A stretch of DNA of 64,000 nt from Hepsetus odoe. Lineage: Eukaryota > Chordata > Actinopteri > Characiformes > Hepsetidae. The position numbers were made by a program, and so were the translations under genes. This document shows, in pieces, positions 49,013 to 61,157 of this stretch; positions within the stretch are counted from its first letter, which is position 1, and each line of letters begins with the position of its first letter. The notes under the pieces are model-generated. The model did no database searches. It had not been told where the DNA came from and worked only from the letters and a program-made list of their open reading frames with translations. The stretch lies in the NCBI GenBank assembly GCA_017165825.1, contig CM029370.1, forward strand, positions 18,616,190-18,680,189. The letters run 5' to 3'.

Positions 49013-49100
49013 TAAAACATATTGTATCCTCATGGTCATCAGAAATTTGCAATGACATGTAAACTGATTTTGTGAAGAACATGATGTACAATTTTAGCAC

Positions 49101-49242
49101 ATTTTGGCATTTGGTAGTCTTATCCAGAGTCTCCCTGGAGCAATCTGGGGTTAAGGGTCATTTCAAAGCTAGAGGGGGGGATTTGAACCTGTGACCTTTT
49201 GGTCCATATGTAATTACCCTACCACTAGAGTACCATCATCCC
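49101..49242 (-). repeat. V-SINE copy, diverged
   Basis: Box A-like TCTAGTGGTAGGGTAATTAC, box B-like GGTTCAAATCC and the tail with GGATAAGACTACCAAATGCC, all on the minus strand. More decayed than the copy at 951. Confidence 0.7.
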
Positions 49243-49366
49243 ATATATGCCTGTTCAAGCTTTAAGTCACCAAGCCCATACAGTCAATGCATAGTCTATG
49301 CTACAAAAACATTTTGATTGTGAATTTATCTTGGTGATGATGTCACAACCACAAACACATTCTCTC

Positions 49367-49549
49367 ACCAGTAGGTTGCCCTGAGGTACCCTTGAGCAAG
49401 GTACCGTCCCCGTCACTGCTCCTCGGGCGCTTTCAATAGCTGCCCCCTGCTGCACGTGTGTGTTTGGGTGAAACGTGGAGGTTGAATTTCGTTGTGTTGT
49501 GCTTTGCTGTGTTTCACAATGACGAAGGTAGTCACTTTCACTTTCACTT
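49367..49549 (+). repeat. 5'-truncated SINE (CACTTTCA-tailed type)
   Basis: Begins inside the body (GTAGGTTGCCCTGAGGTACC) without the tRNA head and ends GTAGTCACTTTCACTTTCAC. Same family as at 50719 and 32667. Confidence 0.8.
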
Positions 49550-50718
49550 CTTGCTTTCTCATTTACATACAGCTGTTCCACAAGCAAGTCTTGCTTGCTT
49601 GCCAAGTTTGCATATAAGACTTTTAAAGGTATAATAAAAATTAGCTTGTGTTTGAATAATGTGTAATGTAAAAATGCCCAGATACACTGATACAGGCTTC
49701 TTTAATTTTGTAACATACTTGAGCAGCTGATGTGTTAAGACATCACAGTTCAGCAAAAGAGTTCTCACTTTTTCTCCAAAATGCCTGTGCCCGAAAGGGC
49801 ATTCCCTAAGTGACATATAAGAAGACTTATACTACCCATGCTCCTGCAAAAGTGCTAGCAGAAGACAGTGGAGGAGGGGAGATGTTCTCAGGGCCAGAAT
49901 ACAGATACAAGTGATGATACAGCACTTTTCTGAATAAGGTCCTAACTGAGTGAGCCTGCTGTGTTGGCATAGATTTAGACACACACACACACACATACAC
50001 TGATTAAAGTACACCAATTAAACAACTGCTACAGCCACCCGCACTGTCCTAAGTTCTCCACCAATTGGGTGCATATGGGACAATAGGTAGGGATAAATAG
50101 TCACTTATTGAATACAGATGCAATTACAAACACTCACTAAAACACACTCACTTCCTCACATTTAGCAGGATAAAGGTTCTTCATTAAGTGTGGACAATTA
50201 GCACTCTCTGACCATTAACTATTCATATATGTTGTGCTTCCATATATAGATATAATTATAGAAAACCACACTGTAAATGACCTCTCTATAGACAATGCAT
50301 CAGAAGCCATTGGGCTGCAAGACTGTCATTTCTTCTATGGACTGCAAAACAAATGCTTGCCTATAACCAAAATGTAAGCAAATCTCCTAAAATGCAGATA
50401 TAAACAAAATGCAAGCATGCACTAAATTATTTACAACAATATTCAATTTTTACACATTTTATGTATAAAAATACTTCAGCAGTTTCTGTTATGACTAATA
50501 CAACCAAATATGATTAATTATTTCATAGAGATAGACAGAAATATAATTTTGGGTGAAGCAGAAATGTATGTAAATTAGGATGACGTTAAGAAATTGTAAA
50601 AAAATCAAATGTGCAAAAGCATACTAAATACATCCTGAATAGAAATGTTTAGTTAGAGCTCTTAGTCTACCTGCTCAGCTGAAAGCAGCTCAAAGGCATT
50701 GCAGAACAGCAGAATATA

Positions 50719-50939
50719 GGGTCAGTGGTGGCCTAGTGGTTAGGGCGTGGATGGGGGGTTCGAACCCCTTCCCAAAAGGTGCCGTCCCCGTCACTGCTCC
50801 CTGGGAGCTTTCAATAGCTTCCCACTGCTGCACGGTGTTTAAGTGTGCATGGGTTAAATGCAGAGGTCCAATTTTGTTGTGGTTCATTGTCTGCTGTGCT
50901 TTGACCTCGCAATGACAAGGGTTGTCACTTTCACTTTCA
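50719..50939 (+). repeat. tRNA-derived SINE (CACTTTCA-tailed type)
   Basis: Head GTGGTGGCCTAGTGGTTAGG, box B GGGTTCGAACCCC, body with CTGCTGCACGG and tail GTTGTCACTTTCACTTTCA. A 6-bp match ATATAG on both sides may be the target duplication. Confidence 0.85.
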
Positions 50940-51467
50940 TATAGCCAAGAGCATCACACTGTTTCAGTCAGTTCCTCCCATGGTGCATCTTAGTGTTGCC
51001 TTTTCCCCAGATACATTACACACTCACACATGGTTGTCAATTAGTTCATCTATCATATCCAGCTTTGGTTTCTTCAGTAAGATGTGTTGCAGCATCTCTT
51101 CTGTGGGTTTAACCAAAAGGACTAGTTTTGCTCCCCATACACATGAGGCACCTATGACCTTGTTGTTTTTTTCTAATTATAACCCGCAACTGGCACATGG
51201 TCCAGATGAGTTTAATTAACTCCCCCAAGGATTTTAAGGAGATATCAAAAACTCTACAGCAGGCTAGTCAGTTTCATTACTGCTGATACTTGTTGCTCTT
51301 TTTGTAATGTGATGTAAAGTTCTGCTTTACCACTTTTGGTAAATCCTAAAACATACAAACTGCACTTTATAAATAAACATGACTTGCCTTGTGTCATGCC
51401 TCCCTAGTTCCATGTGTGCATTTGTTTTTTTCTACTATTTGTTTTATGTTAATTTTGCATAATCTTC

Positions 51468-51741
51468 TTCTTTTTCTTTTGGCTGCTCTCATTTAGGGAT
51501 CACCACAGCCGATCATCCATTTTCATTTCATCAGGTCTTGCTCATACAAATCAACCGCCTGCATGTCCTCTCTCACCACATCTACAAACCTTATCTTTCC
51601 TTTAGCCAGGCAGCTCCATTTTCAACATCTTCCTCCCAATATAATTCTTGTTTCTCCTCTGGACATGTCCAAACCAAACCATGTCCACATCCCAACCTTG
51701 CTTCACTAACTTTGTTTCCAAAATGTCCAACCTCAGCTGTC
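51468..51741 (-). mobile_element. LINE 3' end fragment
   Basis: The minus strand encodes RQLRLDILETKLVKQGWDVD, WFGHVQRRNKNYIGR and KMLKMELPG, the C-terminal part of a fish LINE ORF2 protein. It meets the solo LTR exactly at 51741/51742. Confidence 0.65.
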
Positions 51742-51994
51742 TGTCACGCTGGAATGTTGAAAGAACGACGAAAACCTGGAGCCAGGAATCTGTGACTTTA
51801 TTTAATATAACGAACATAAAAGCACCCACACGTGTGTGAACAACACTAAGAATGACTGACGCTCTGCTCTGACTCATTGGGTCCTTTAAACCCTTCTCCA
51901 ATGAGACACACCTGTCGTCCTTAATGAGTGACTGTCCCTTTGATACTTTAATAAAGTCGATTTTTTTTTTTTTCAGCTACCTGAAATCCTGACA
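51742..51994 (-). mobile_element. Solo LTR, same family as 16344
   Basis: Bounded by TGTCAC...CTGACA. On the minus strand it has GGGTTTAAAGGACCCAATGA with GTCAGAGCAGAGCG, as in the LTRs at 24745 and 16344, and an AATAAAG poly(A) signal. The upstream arm of the promoter inverted repeat is lost and no target duplication is visible. Confidence 0.65.
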
Positions 51995-54361
51995 CCTTGC
52001 CTAACTTTATAAAAATATTTATGAGGTGTGTGGGCTGAAGAGAGAATATTATAAATCATAAATATTTATAAACCATGTTCAAATTCTTGAAAAAAACAAA
52101 ACAAAGAAAAGAAAAGAAGGTTTTTTCAAGATATGCTCCTTTCATAGGCAAAACATAACCATGCAAAAACAAAATGCAGATTATTTTTCCCACCAAATAA
52201 AGCCATATCTGTACACAGCCGACTTTAACTGCAAAATGAACAGTATTAAAAGCTGACCACTGCATTCTCACAGTGTACTTCACTATATCTAACATACACA
52301 TATATACACTATATGTAACACACTGTTCATACACACACACAGCTGTTAACCATGAAAGGCGCCACTAAGTACAGTTTTCAGAACTTATTTATATAATGAA
52401 CTCTGTGAATCACTGTAAAAATGGAGTTATTGGGAAAATGAATAAATGAAAACAAAATTTGCATTCGCAGTGTCTCTGGGTAATATTTTTAGATAATGAA
52501 TTGAAGACACATCACATTTACTTACAGACGTTCCACAGCGGAGTCACGCTTCTTGTAAATGAGACATGAAGGGACAAATGTGTGTGATCCTTTATATAAT
52601 TAGGCCTCGGATGAGCGCTCGTGTTTGATTATGTTTGCTGTGAGCAGACACAAAAATAATCGGCTGTTATTGTGAGAGTGTGGCTAATAAACGTCATGCA
52701 AGCCTGACATGGTCCGTGAAAAGCTTCTGGAAACCTGTATCTGTAAAACTTCTGCCATGCTGGGCCAGGCATAGCAAGAAATATAAATAACACACACACA
52801 CACACAAGCATCAAGAATGTAAAAAGAGCGCAAATTGCAGTGAAAATGAAGATCTCTTACTTAATGAAGTTGTCTCCATTTTTTTTCTAACACAACATTA
52901 GGACACAGTCATTAAAAGACCCTCAGATGCTCCATGAAGAAATATTTTATTCAGCACTGTGATATCAAGTCGAATCTCTCCCCTCACCCTCTTAATAAAT
53001 CATCGAGAGATAGTTTGATCCCATTATGGTAGTCAGGCCTGGTATAGTCTGCTGAGGGAGAAACAGTGCTCTTTTAAAAACATACAAATTAAGACTGGGG
53101 CCACAAGAGAGAGTACAAAGAATAAAATACTTCCATCACTTCTATATACTGTAACAGTTAACACACTTCCACTTATATTACAACGAGTGGACAAGCATAT
53201 CTTCACAGTATCAATAGATGCAACGAAGGACAAGCCTGATTAAAGCATACAGCAAAAATGGACTAGTCCACTGTTTGGACCATTTTTCAAATCCCTTTCA
53301 TGCACTTTTAAATTAATTTACATCCTGTGCTAAACAGGATTTTCTGCAGCTTAGTTTACATAAGCCATTATGAAATTTACCAGCTGAACAAGTATACAGA
53401 CATCAGAAAAAGTTGACCAGGTAGATGAAACTCATATTTTATTACTTTCCTTTGCTGTTTTTTTTTTTGCTGTTTTGACTGTGGCCATGGTCTCAGTGAA
53501 GATGAGAGCCAGGATAAATTTGCATTAAGCAGATGGGTAAAGAAGTACTGCAGTCTCATTTGGTTTTGGGCAAGGCAAGCTCAACAAGGTCAAGGAGAAG
53601 CCTCTTAATGAGTAACTTTAAACCCATGGAGTTTCAGCACTGACCGTGAGCAAAGAACGTCGGTTTCATCCTTATGCTCTGAATGTAATGACACAAAAAA
53701 ATGCAATATTAAATACTCTCGCTACTTCTAGCATTGATTTATCTCATTACTGTTTCCTTAATTTCATTTTAATACCCTGTTTATTAGTATTATTACAGAA
53801 AGCATGCCGAAAGCTTTGACTTTGAGTCATAGGCTATGTTGTGTTTTAAAATGTCCCACTTTACTACAGTGTTTTTCTTTTGCTATTGATCCAGGAGTTT
53901 TGATTAAAATATAGACCTGCAGTATGATTGCATCTGATGTAAAAAAAAAATTAAATAATCCAGAGAGTGACACATAGAGACACCTGAAACAATTAAACCG
54001 CCAGCAAATACAACGAATTCAGTAGAACACTTCTAGTAGCTGGCAATGAAATCCCTCTGAGAGACCCATAAAGAGATGACTATTAGTGGTGTCGAAGAGG
54101 TTTGGTTCACTACAAAGCATGTTAAAAAAACACTCATCGATTCACATACTGACAATACAAATAGACACATGCAGGCTCTGGATTTGTTTTAACTTTGACC
54201 CAGTCTTAGCCTTAAAGGAATAGTCTTGTGTTTTCAGCCTTATCTTTACATGCCAAATTTTAAGCACATGGTCAAATGCCACAGCAAAAATTAAAACAAG
54301 TTTTACAAGTTTTTTTTTTGCCAAATAGGGAAGTTGTTGGCTTGAAAAACACTAATCATAA
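51995..54361. other. Intron 7, no gene seen
   Basis: AT-rich intronic sequence with short CA runs (52793-52805). No repeat ends or exon motifs recognised. Confidence 0.45.
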
Positions 54362-54566
54362 TGAAAGTGACTATATTCGTCATTGTGAAACACAACATAG
54401 CACACAATGAAACACAATGAAATACAACCTCTGCTTTTCCCCCATACATGCAGTAGGGCCCAGCTTTATCCAGTACCCGAGGAGCAATGATTGTGCCGGG
54501 ACCTTGCTCAAGGGCAACCTACTGGTCTTGGATTCATCCTGAGGCCTATTCTCTAACCACTAGTCC
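54362..54566 (-). repeat. SINE (CACTTTCA-tailed type), diverged
   Basis: The tail GAAAGTGACTATATTCGTCA is on the plus strand at the left, and the head CTCTAACCACTAGTCC at the right. Body with CCTTGCTCAAGGGCAACCTA. More decayed than other copies. Confidence 0.7.
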
Positions 54567-55351
54567 ATTATATGTACAATATTGTACAAATAATGTTATA
54601 TAATAAAATTGAACATAAAATTGTGTAATACCATTTACAAAATGTTGCTTTATTTTATTTTATCTCCAGAGCAGCATTTTTGACCCATTCACTCTGAAAA
54701 TACACACATCTGTCTGTACTTCTAGTACGGCATAGTTTCCTTTAGAAACAACAAAGCACAAAGTAAGTTGCTTTGAATAAGAGTGTTGGCCACTATTGTA
54801 AATGTAGAGGTGCAATAAACAGAACTTTTTTAGAATATCGCTTTAATTCTATTTTGTCTTTATCCAGTAGCCTAAAGTTTGACATTGTCTAATGTGAATA
54901 CTGTCCAGCAAGAAGCGTCTTAGCATGTCTGTAATTTTGTTGAATGAACCCAAGCAGGATATCTGTCTTAATACACCCAGGTGGAGTAATTACACCACAG
55001 CCTGCAGGAAGAGTTCATTTATCCATCACATTTTCCTCTCTTCATTACCATGGGATTTTTTCACGTCTTTCCTTCGGCCGTCCCCTTTTCCTGAGCAATG
55101 CTTGAGGGAACCACCTAAAAAAATCAATTGTCCTGGTTTCACTTTCAATTAACTCAATAGCTGCATTTAAAACTGTGTCTTATTCACTATATAATGTACG
55201 ATTTGATGCTATTTATCTTCCTATTTTGAATCAATGCTCAAAAATATAGTGCAGAATATTAGTGCACACTAATAATTCATCCATATGTAGCATACAATCC
55301 ATGTACTCAAGCGTCCAGCAAATATCCATCCATCCATCCATTTTCTTCTGC

Positions 55352-57616
55352 TTATCCGAGGTCGGGTCGCGGGGGCAGCAGCTCCAGCAGGGATGCCCAG
55401 ACTTCCCTCTCTCCGGCCACTTCTTCCAGCTCCTCCGGGCGGATCCCAAGGCGCTCCCAGGCCAGCCGAGAGACATAGTCTCTCCAGCGTGTCCTGGGTC
55501 TTCCCCGGGGTCTCTTTCCGGTGGGACGTGCCCGGGACACCTCACCAGGGAGGCGTCCAGGGGGCATCCTAATCAGATGCCCGAGCCACCTCATCTGACT
55601 CCTCTCGATGTGGAGGAGCAGCGGCTCTACTTTGAGCCCCTCCCGGATGGCTGAGCTTCTCACCCTATCTCTAAGGGAGAGTCCAGACACCCTGCAGAGG
55701 AAACTCATTTCGGCCGCTTGTATTCGCGATCTCGTTCTTTCGGTCACTTCCCACAGCTCGTGACCATAAGTGAGGGTGGGAACGTAGATCGACTGGTAAA
55801 TTGAGAGCTTTGCCTTCTGGCTCAGCTCCTTTTTCACCATGACGGACCGATGCAGAGCCCGCATCACTGCAGAAGCTGCCCCGATCCGCCTGTCGATCTC
55901 CCGCTCCATCTTACCCTCACTCGTGAACAAGATCCCAAGATACTTAAACTCCTCCACTTGGGGCAAGGTCTCACTCCCAATCCTGAGAGGGCATTCCACC
56001 CTTTTCTGACTGAGGACCATGGCCTCAGATTTAGAGGTGCTGATTCTCATCCCAGCCGCTTCACACTCGGCTGCGAACCGGTCCAGAGAGTGCTGAAGGT
56101 CACGGCATGATGAGGCCAACAGGACAATGTCATCTGCAAAAAGCAGAGACCCAATCCTGAGCCCACCAAACCGGACCCCCTCAACGCCCTGGCTGCACCT
56201 AGAAATCCTGTCCATAAAAGTTATGAACAGGATCGGTGACAAAGGGCAGCCCTGGCGGAGTCCAACCCTCACCGGGAACAGGTCCGACTTACTGCTGGCA
56301 ATGCGGACCAAGCTCTGACACCGGTTGTACAGGGACCGGACAGCCCTTAACAGGGAATCCGATACCCCATACTCCCGGAGTACCCCCCACAGGAGCCCCC
56401 GAGGGACACGGTCGAATGCCTTCTCCAAGTCCACAAAGCACATGTAAACTGGTTGGGCAAACTCCCATGCACCCTCCAAGACCCTGCTAAGGGTGTAGAG
56501 CTGGTCCACTGTTCCGCGACCTGGATGAAAACCACATTGCTCCTCCTGGATCTGAGGTTCGACTATCCGACGGACCCTCTTTTCCAGGACCCCTGAATAG
56601 ACTTTCCCCGGGAGGCTGAGAAGTGTGATCCCTCGATAATTGGAACACACCCTCCGGTCCCCTTTCTTAAAGAGGGGGACCACCACCCCGATTTGCCAAT
56701 CCAGAGGCACCGTCCCCGATGTCCATGCGATGTTGCAGAGGCGTGTCAGCCATGACAGTCCTACAATATCCAGAGCCTTGAGGAACTCTGGGCGGATCTC
56801 ATCCACTCCCGGAGCCCTGCCACCAAGGAGCTTTTTGACCACCTTGGCAACCTCGACCCCAGAGATGGAAGAGTCTACCTCGATGTCCCCAGGCTCTGCT
56901 TCCTCCTCGGAAGGCATGTTGGTGGAATTAAGGAGGTCTTCGAAGTACTCCGCCCGCCGACCCACAACGTCCCGAGTCGAGGTCAGCAGCGTACCATCCC
57001 CACTATACACTGTGTTGACCGTTCACTGCTTTCCCCTCCTGAGACGCCGGATGGTGGACCAGAATTTCCTCAAAGCCGTCTGGAAGTCCTTCTCCATGGC
57101 CTCTCCAAACTCCTCCCATGCCCGAGTTTTTGCCTCAGCAACCACCAGAGCCGCATTCCGCTTGGCCTGTCGGTACCTATCAGCTGCCTCCGGAGCCCCA
57201 CTGGCCAAAAAGGCCCGGTAGGACTCCTTCTTCAGCTTGATGGCATCCCTCACCACTGGTGTCCACCAACGGGTTCTAGGGTTGCCACCGCGACAGGCAC
57301 CAACCACCTCCCGGCCACAGCTCCGGTCAGCCGCCTTGACAATGAAGGCGTGGAACATAGTCCATTCAGACTCAATGTCCCCCACCTCCCCCGGGACGTG
57401 GTTAAAGCTTTGACGGAGGTGGGAGTTGAAGCTTGTCCTGACAGGGGACTCTGCCAGACATTCCCAGCAGACCCTCATGATGCGTTTGGGCCTACCAGGT
57501 CTGACCGGCATCCTCTCTTCACCCGAGTGTCCAAGACATGGGGCCGCAAGTCCGATGACATGACCACAAAGTCGATCATTGAACTGCGGCCTAGGGTGTC
57601 CTGGTGCCAGGTGCAC
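55352..57616 (-). pseudogene. Rex3 reverse transcriptase region, one nonsense codon
   Basis: Two open stretches in one frame, 57616-57026 and 57010-55352, are separated by a TGA (57023-57025). Markers are GRAPGVDEIRPEFLKAL, PLFKKGDRRVCSNYRGITLL, CGFHPGRGTVDQLYTL, VDLEKAFDRVPR, QGCPLSPILF and the catalytic FADD box (about residue 291 after 57010), then TSKSEAMVLS and the thumb and C-terminal region. The FADD motif and most of the domain are intact, but the full polyprotein cannot be read through. Confidence 0.88.
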
Positions 57617-58160
57617 ATGTGGACATCCTTATGCCTGAACATGGTGTTCGTTATGGACAATCCGTGACGAGCACAAAAGTCCAATAACAAAACACCGCTC
57701 TGGTTCAGATCGGGGGGGCCATTCATCCCAATTACGCCCTTCCAGGTGTCACTGTCATTACCCACGTGAGCATTGAAGTCCCCCAGCAGAACAATGGAGT
57801 CACCAGGAGGGACACTCTCTAGCGCCCCCTCCAGAGACCCCAGAAAGGGTGGGTAGTCCAGAATGCTGTTTGGCGCATAAGCGCAGACAACACTAAGGAC
57901 CCATCCCCCGACCTGAAGGCGGAGGGCCGCCACCTCTCATCTACCGGGGTAAACCCCAATGTACTGGCCCCAAGCCGTGGGGCAATAAGTATGCCCACAC
58001 CTGCTCGGCGCCTCTCACCGGTGGCAACTCCAGAGTGGAAAAGAGTCCAGCCCCTCTCAAGGAGACTGGTTCCAGAGTCCAAGATGTGCGTCGAGGTGAG
58101 TCCAACTATATCTAGCTGGAACTTCTCAATCTCGCGCACTAGCTCAGGCTCCTTCCCCAC
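57475..58160 (-). pseudogene. Rex3 endonuclease region, frameshifted
   Basis: An apurinic-type endonuclease domain in two frames. 58160 to about 57935 gives DIVGLTSTHILDSGT and GERRRAGVGILIAPRL. From 57933 a second frame gives VCAYAPNS, LLGDFNAHVG and SMIDFVVMSS. A third frame change or small deletion near 57520 is needed to join the reverse transcriptase frame. The Asp/Asn metal-site motif (GDFNAH) is visible. Confidence 0.85.
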
Positions 58161-58814
58161 CGGAGAGGTGACGTTCCACGTCCCTAGAGCCAGCTTCTAC
58201 AGCCCCCGTTTTCGGCCACCGCCCAACTCACAACGCACCCGACCTCTTTGGCCCCTCCCACAGGTGGTGAGCGCATGGGAAGGGGGACCCACGTTGCCTC
58301 TTCGGGCTAAGCCCGGCCGGGTCCCATGGGTGAAGGCCCGACCACCAGGCGCTCGCCAGCGGGCCCCACCTCCAGGCCTGGCTCCAGAGGGAGGCCCCGG
58401 TGACCCACGTCTGGGCGAGGGAGAACGTCTTCCAAAGTTTTTATACATCATAAGAGGTCCTCTGAACCGCTCTTTGTCTCTTCCCTCACCTAGGACCTGT
58501 TTGCCTTGGGTGCCCCTACCAGGGGCATAAAGCCCCGGACAACATAGCTCCCAGGATCATTGGGACACGCAAATCACTCCACCACGATAAGGTGGCGGTT
58601 CAAGGAGGAGCAAATATGCCTTTTGAATTGCTTATGCAGTTCTACTGACAGCACAAATGAGTCACGGTTTGCACTTTGCATGTAGTGCATGAGATGCATT
58701 GGGATGGGAAAATTAATATACATATATATGGAAAGATAGTTTCAATATATTTATCTGCTGTAGTTCAATTAATCATAAAATGTTAGTGCAATAATCAGTG
58801 GCTAAACTTAGCCT

Positions 58815-58875
58815 CACGTTGCTCCAGGGAGACTGCCATTATAGTAAGGAGTGTCTGTTAAATCCTCTAAATGAC
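58815..58875 (+). repeat. V-SINE tail fragment
   Basis: GTTGCTCCAGGGAGACTGCC and then GTGTCTGTTAAATCCTCTAA match the 3' part of the copies at 44155. The head is missing. Confidence 0.55.
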
Positions 58876-59581
58876 TAGTATAAGTCAAACAAAAGTTTGT
58901 TTTTCAAATTTACTATTTTTATAATTATTTAATTATAATTAAAACTCTTTCTCTGGTCCTGATCTGGATATTGTGGATGCAGGACTGATTGAACCCACTA
59001 TATCTATATTACATAATGTATTTTAATACACATTTTCATTCTTATTTTAAACAATTTTGAAACTGGTGCACTCAAAGTTGTTTGGTGTCAATCTAGGATC
59101 AATGTATTGACTATACTGCATCCTAGTTGTTAATCTGAGATCAGGAGACACTGTGATGCAGTTCACTCCAGCTTGTATCGCCATTAGACTTATCCAGTTC
59201 AGTGTGACCTTTGAGCACAGAATAGGTTTTAGGACACCTGAAACAACCATTATGTTATAGATTTAAACAGCCTGTGTAAAGGCAATTGAACCATAGTGTC
59301 CATACATGTGTAGAGGAATCTCTCGGCTTGATATTAAACATCTGTTTAAATGAAACAAAATTCACTTAAGGCGTATTTTAAATATTTAAGCTTCAGTAAA
59401 TTCACAGAAAAGCTCCTGATAATAAGGCTATGTTTTTACCCTGGCTCCTTAATAAAAAGCATCCATTTTATTCATACTGAGCTGTCTGCATGACCTGAGA
59501 GCACAAAAGCAGCGTTTTGTTCCATATGTACTCATTAAACCAATAAGACTTACATCCCACCCTACACAGTAACCCAAACAG

Positions 59582-59628
<47 letters not shown>

Positions 59629-60005
59629 GTCTGTCTATGTAAATTTTTTCTGTCTGTGTGTCTCTTTTTGTCTTTTTTGCATCTGTCTGTCTTTCTTTTT
59701 TCTGTTTCTCCTCTTTTTCTCTGTCTGTCTGTCTATAAATCTGTCTGTCTATGTATCTGTGTCTTGCTTTCTGTCTGTCTGTTTTTTTTTGTATTTATCT
59801 TACTATCTTTCTTTATTCTGCTTCTTCTTTTTTCTCTCTGTCTCTGCCTGTCTTCCTTGTCTCATTTAGCAGCAGTATCAGAAATTAAACTGATTTGAAC
59901 AGATAGTACGCTTTAGTAAAGGGTCAAAGATTTGTGAGTGAATGAAGAGAAACCTCAGCTGTAGCTACAAGTGCATCGGGCATCTCGCAACTCTCGAGGA
60001 ACTAN

Positions 60006-60070
<65 letters not shown>

Positions 60071-60898
60071 TCTTCAATAACCACAATCTTGATCTCTGCA
60101 ACACAACACAGATCAATACAGAACCTCAGCATAGCACTTAGCCCCCCCGCCAGGCTAAATATCCCCTGACCTAGCATCTCTCTGTCCTCCAGTGTAATTC
60201 TTCAGGCTTCCTCAAGCTGATTTGTGCTCATTCTGTCCCATAATGCCAGCCTCTTCAGGCACAGCCTCCCCAGCACTTCACTGGGAGTTCCTTCACTCGC
60301 CAAAGAAGCAAAGGGGAAATCGAAGCCCAACGATTTTGTAGATAGCAGGCAAATGTGTGGGTCAGGTTAGATAATAGACTGGAACATCCCAAAGGCTCTG
60401 CAGTCAAGAGAGCCCTGTCACCTACAGCTAAAAGATTGATCCTATTCAACTGCAACAAAAAGTGCTGGAATCTGTGTAAACAATGTTAGATGGTTTATTT
60501 ACATCATGTTGAAATACAGAATGTAAACGGTTGTAGCCTATAGCAGTGATCACTCTAGAAGACATGATGCCATATAGAATAACCTGGAATAACAAACAAA
60601 AACAGAACAAAATTAAGTTTTTTTGTTTGCGTGTTTTTTTTATTTGCTGTTTATTCTAAGATTCTAAGACAAGAAAATTCATTACAGAAAAACTGCCACA
60701 TGAATACATGACTGCACTGCTACTTTACCACTTGCTGTCAGTGAACCAGCCATTTGAGAATTTCCCTGTAAACCTAGAGCTCATAAGTTTAAAAAAGTAT
60801 GATTTATACAAATGGCAGGTGGTTTCTACTGAAATACACAGCTTTTCATTTTTATAAAAATTACATTGCTAAACTATAAGACTGTATATTGCCTTGTG
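58876..60898. other. Intron 7, no gene; TC microsatellites
   Basis: TC runs at about 59583-59621 and 60006-60074 with a TCTG-rich stretch between 59620 and 59790. One unresolved base (N) at 60005 sits at the edge of the second run. Frames through these runs are artefacts. Confidence 0.6.
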
Positions 60899-61157
60899 GG
60901 GGCAGCAGTGGCCTAGTGGTTAGTGACTAAGCCCCAGGATCAGAAACTTGTGGATTAAAACCCCAGACCAGTAAATTGGCCTGAGCTGCCCTTGAGCAAG
61001 GTACTGTCCCCTGTCATTGCTCCCCAGGCACTGTAAATAGCTTCCCTCTGCTGCATGTGAGTGTATGGTTGAGAAGAAGAGGTTGAATTTCATTGTGTTT
61101 CACTGTGCGCTGTCCTGTGTTTCACACTGGCAATTAGTCACTTTCACTTTTACTTGT
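60899..61157 (+). repeat. SINE (CACTTTCA-tailed type), full length
   Basis: Head GGGGGCAGCAGTGGCCTAGT, a degenerate box B, CCCTTGAGCAAGGTACTGTC, CTCTGCTGCATGTGAGTG and tail TTAGTCACTTTCACTTTTAC. Complete but diverged. Confidence 0.8.

Larger units (their letters stand above)
55326..58608 (-). mobile_element. Rex3 (RTE-clade) LINE, nearly full length, 9-bp TSD
   Basis: 3.28 kb with the 9-bp duplication AGCAAATAT at 55317-55325 and 58609-58617. On the minus strand it has a GC-rich 5' region, an endonuclease domain, a reverse transcriptase domain and a 3' end of GATG units preceded by GGATAAGCAGAAGAAAATGG. The RT block and GATG tail are, as I recall them, those of the fish Rex3 family. It is markedly more GC-rich than the surrounding intron. 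It sits in KCNH5 intron 7 in the same orientation as the gene. Confidence 0.88.

Noticed and set aside
57991..58530. 179-codon plus-strand Pro/Arg-rich frame
   Set aside because: Antisense of the GC-rich Rex3 5' region.
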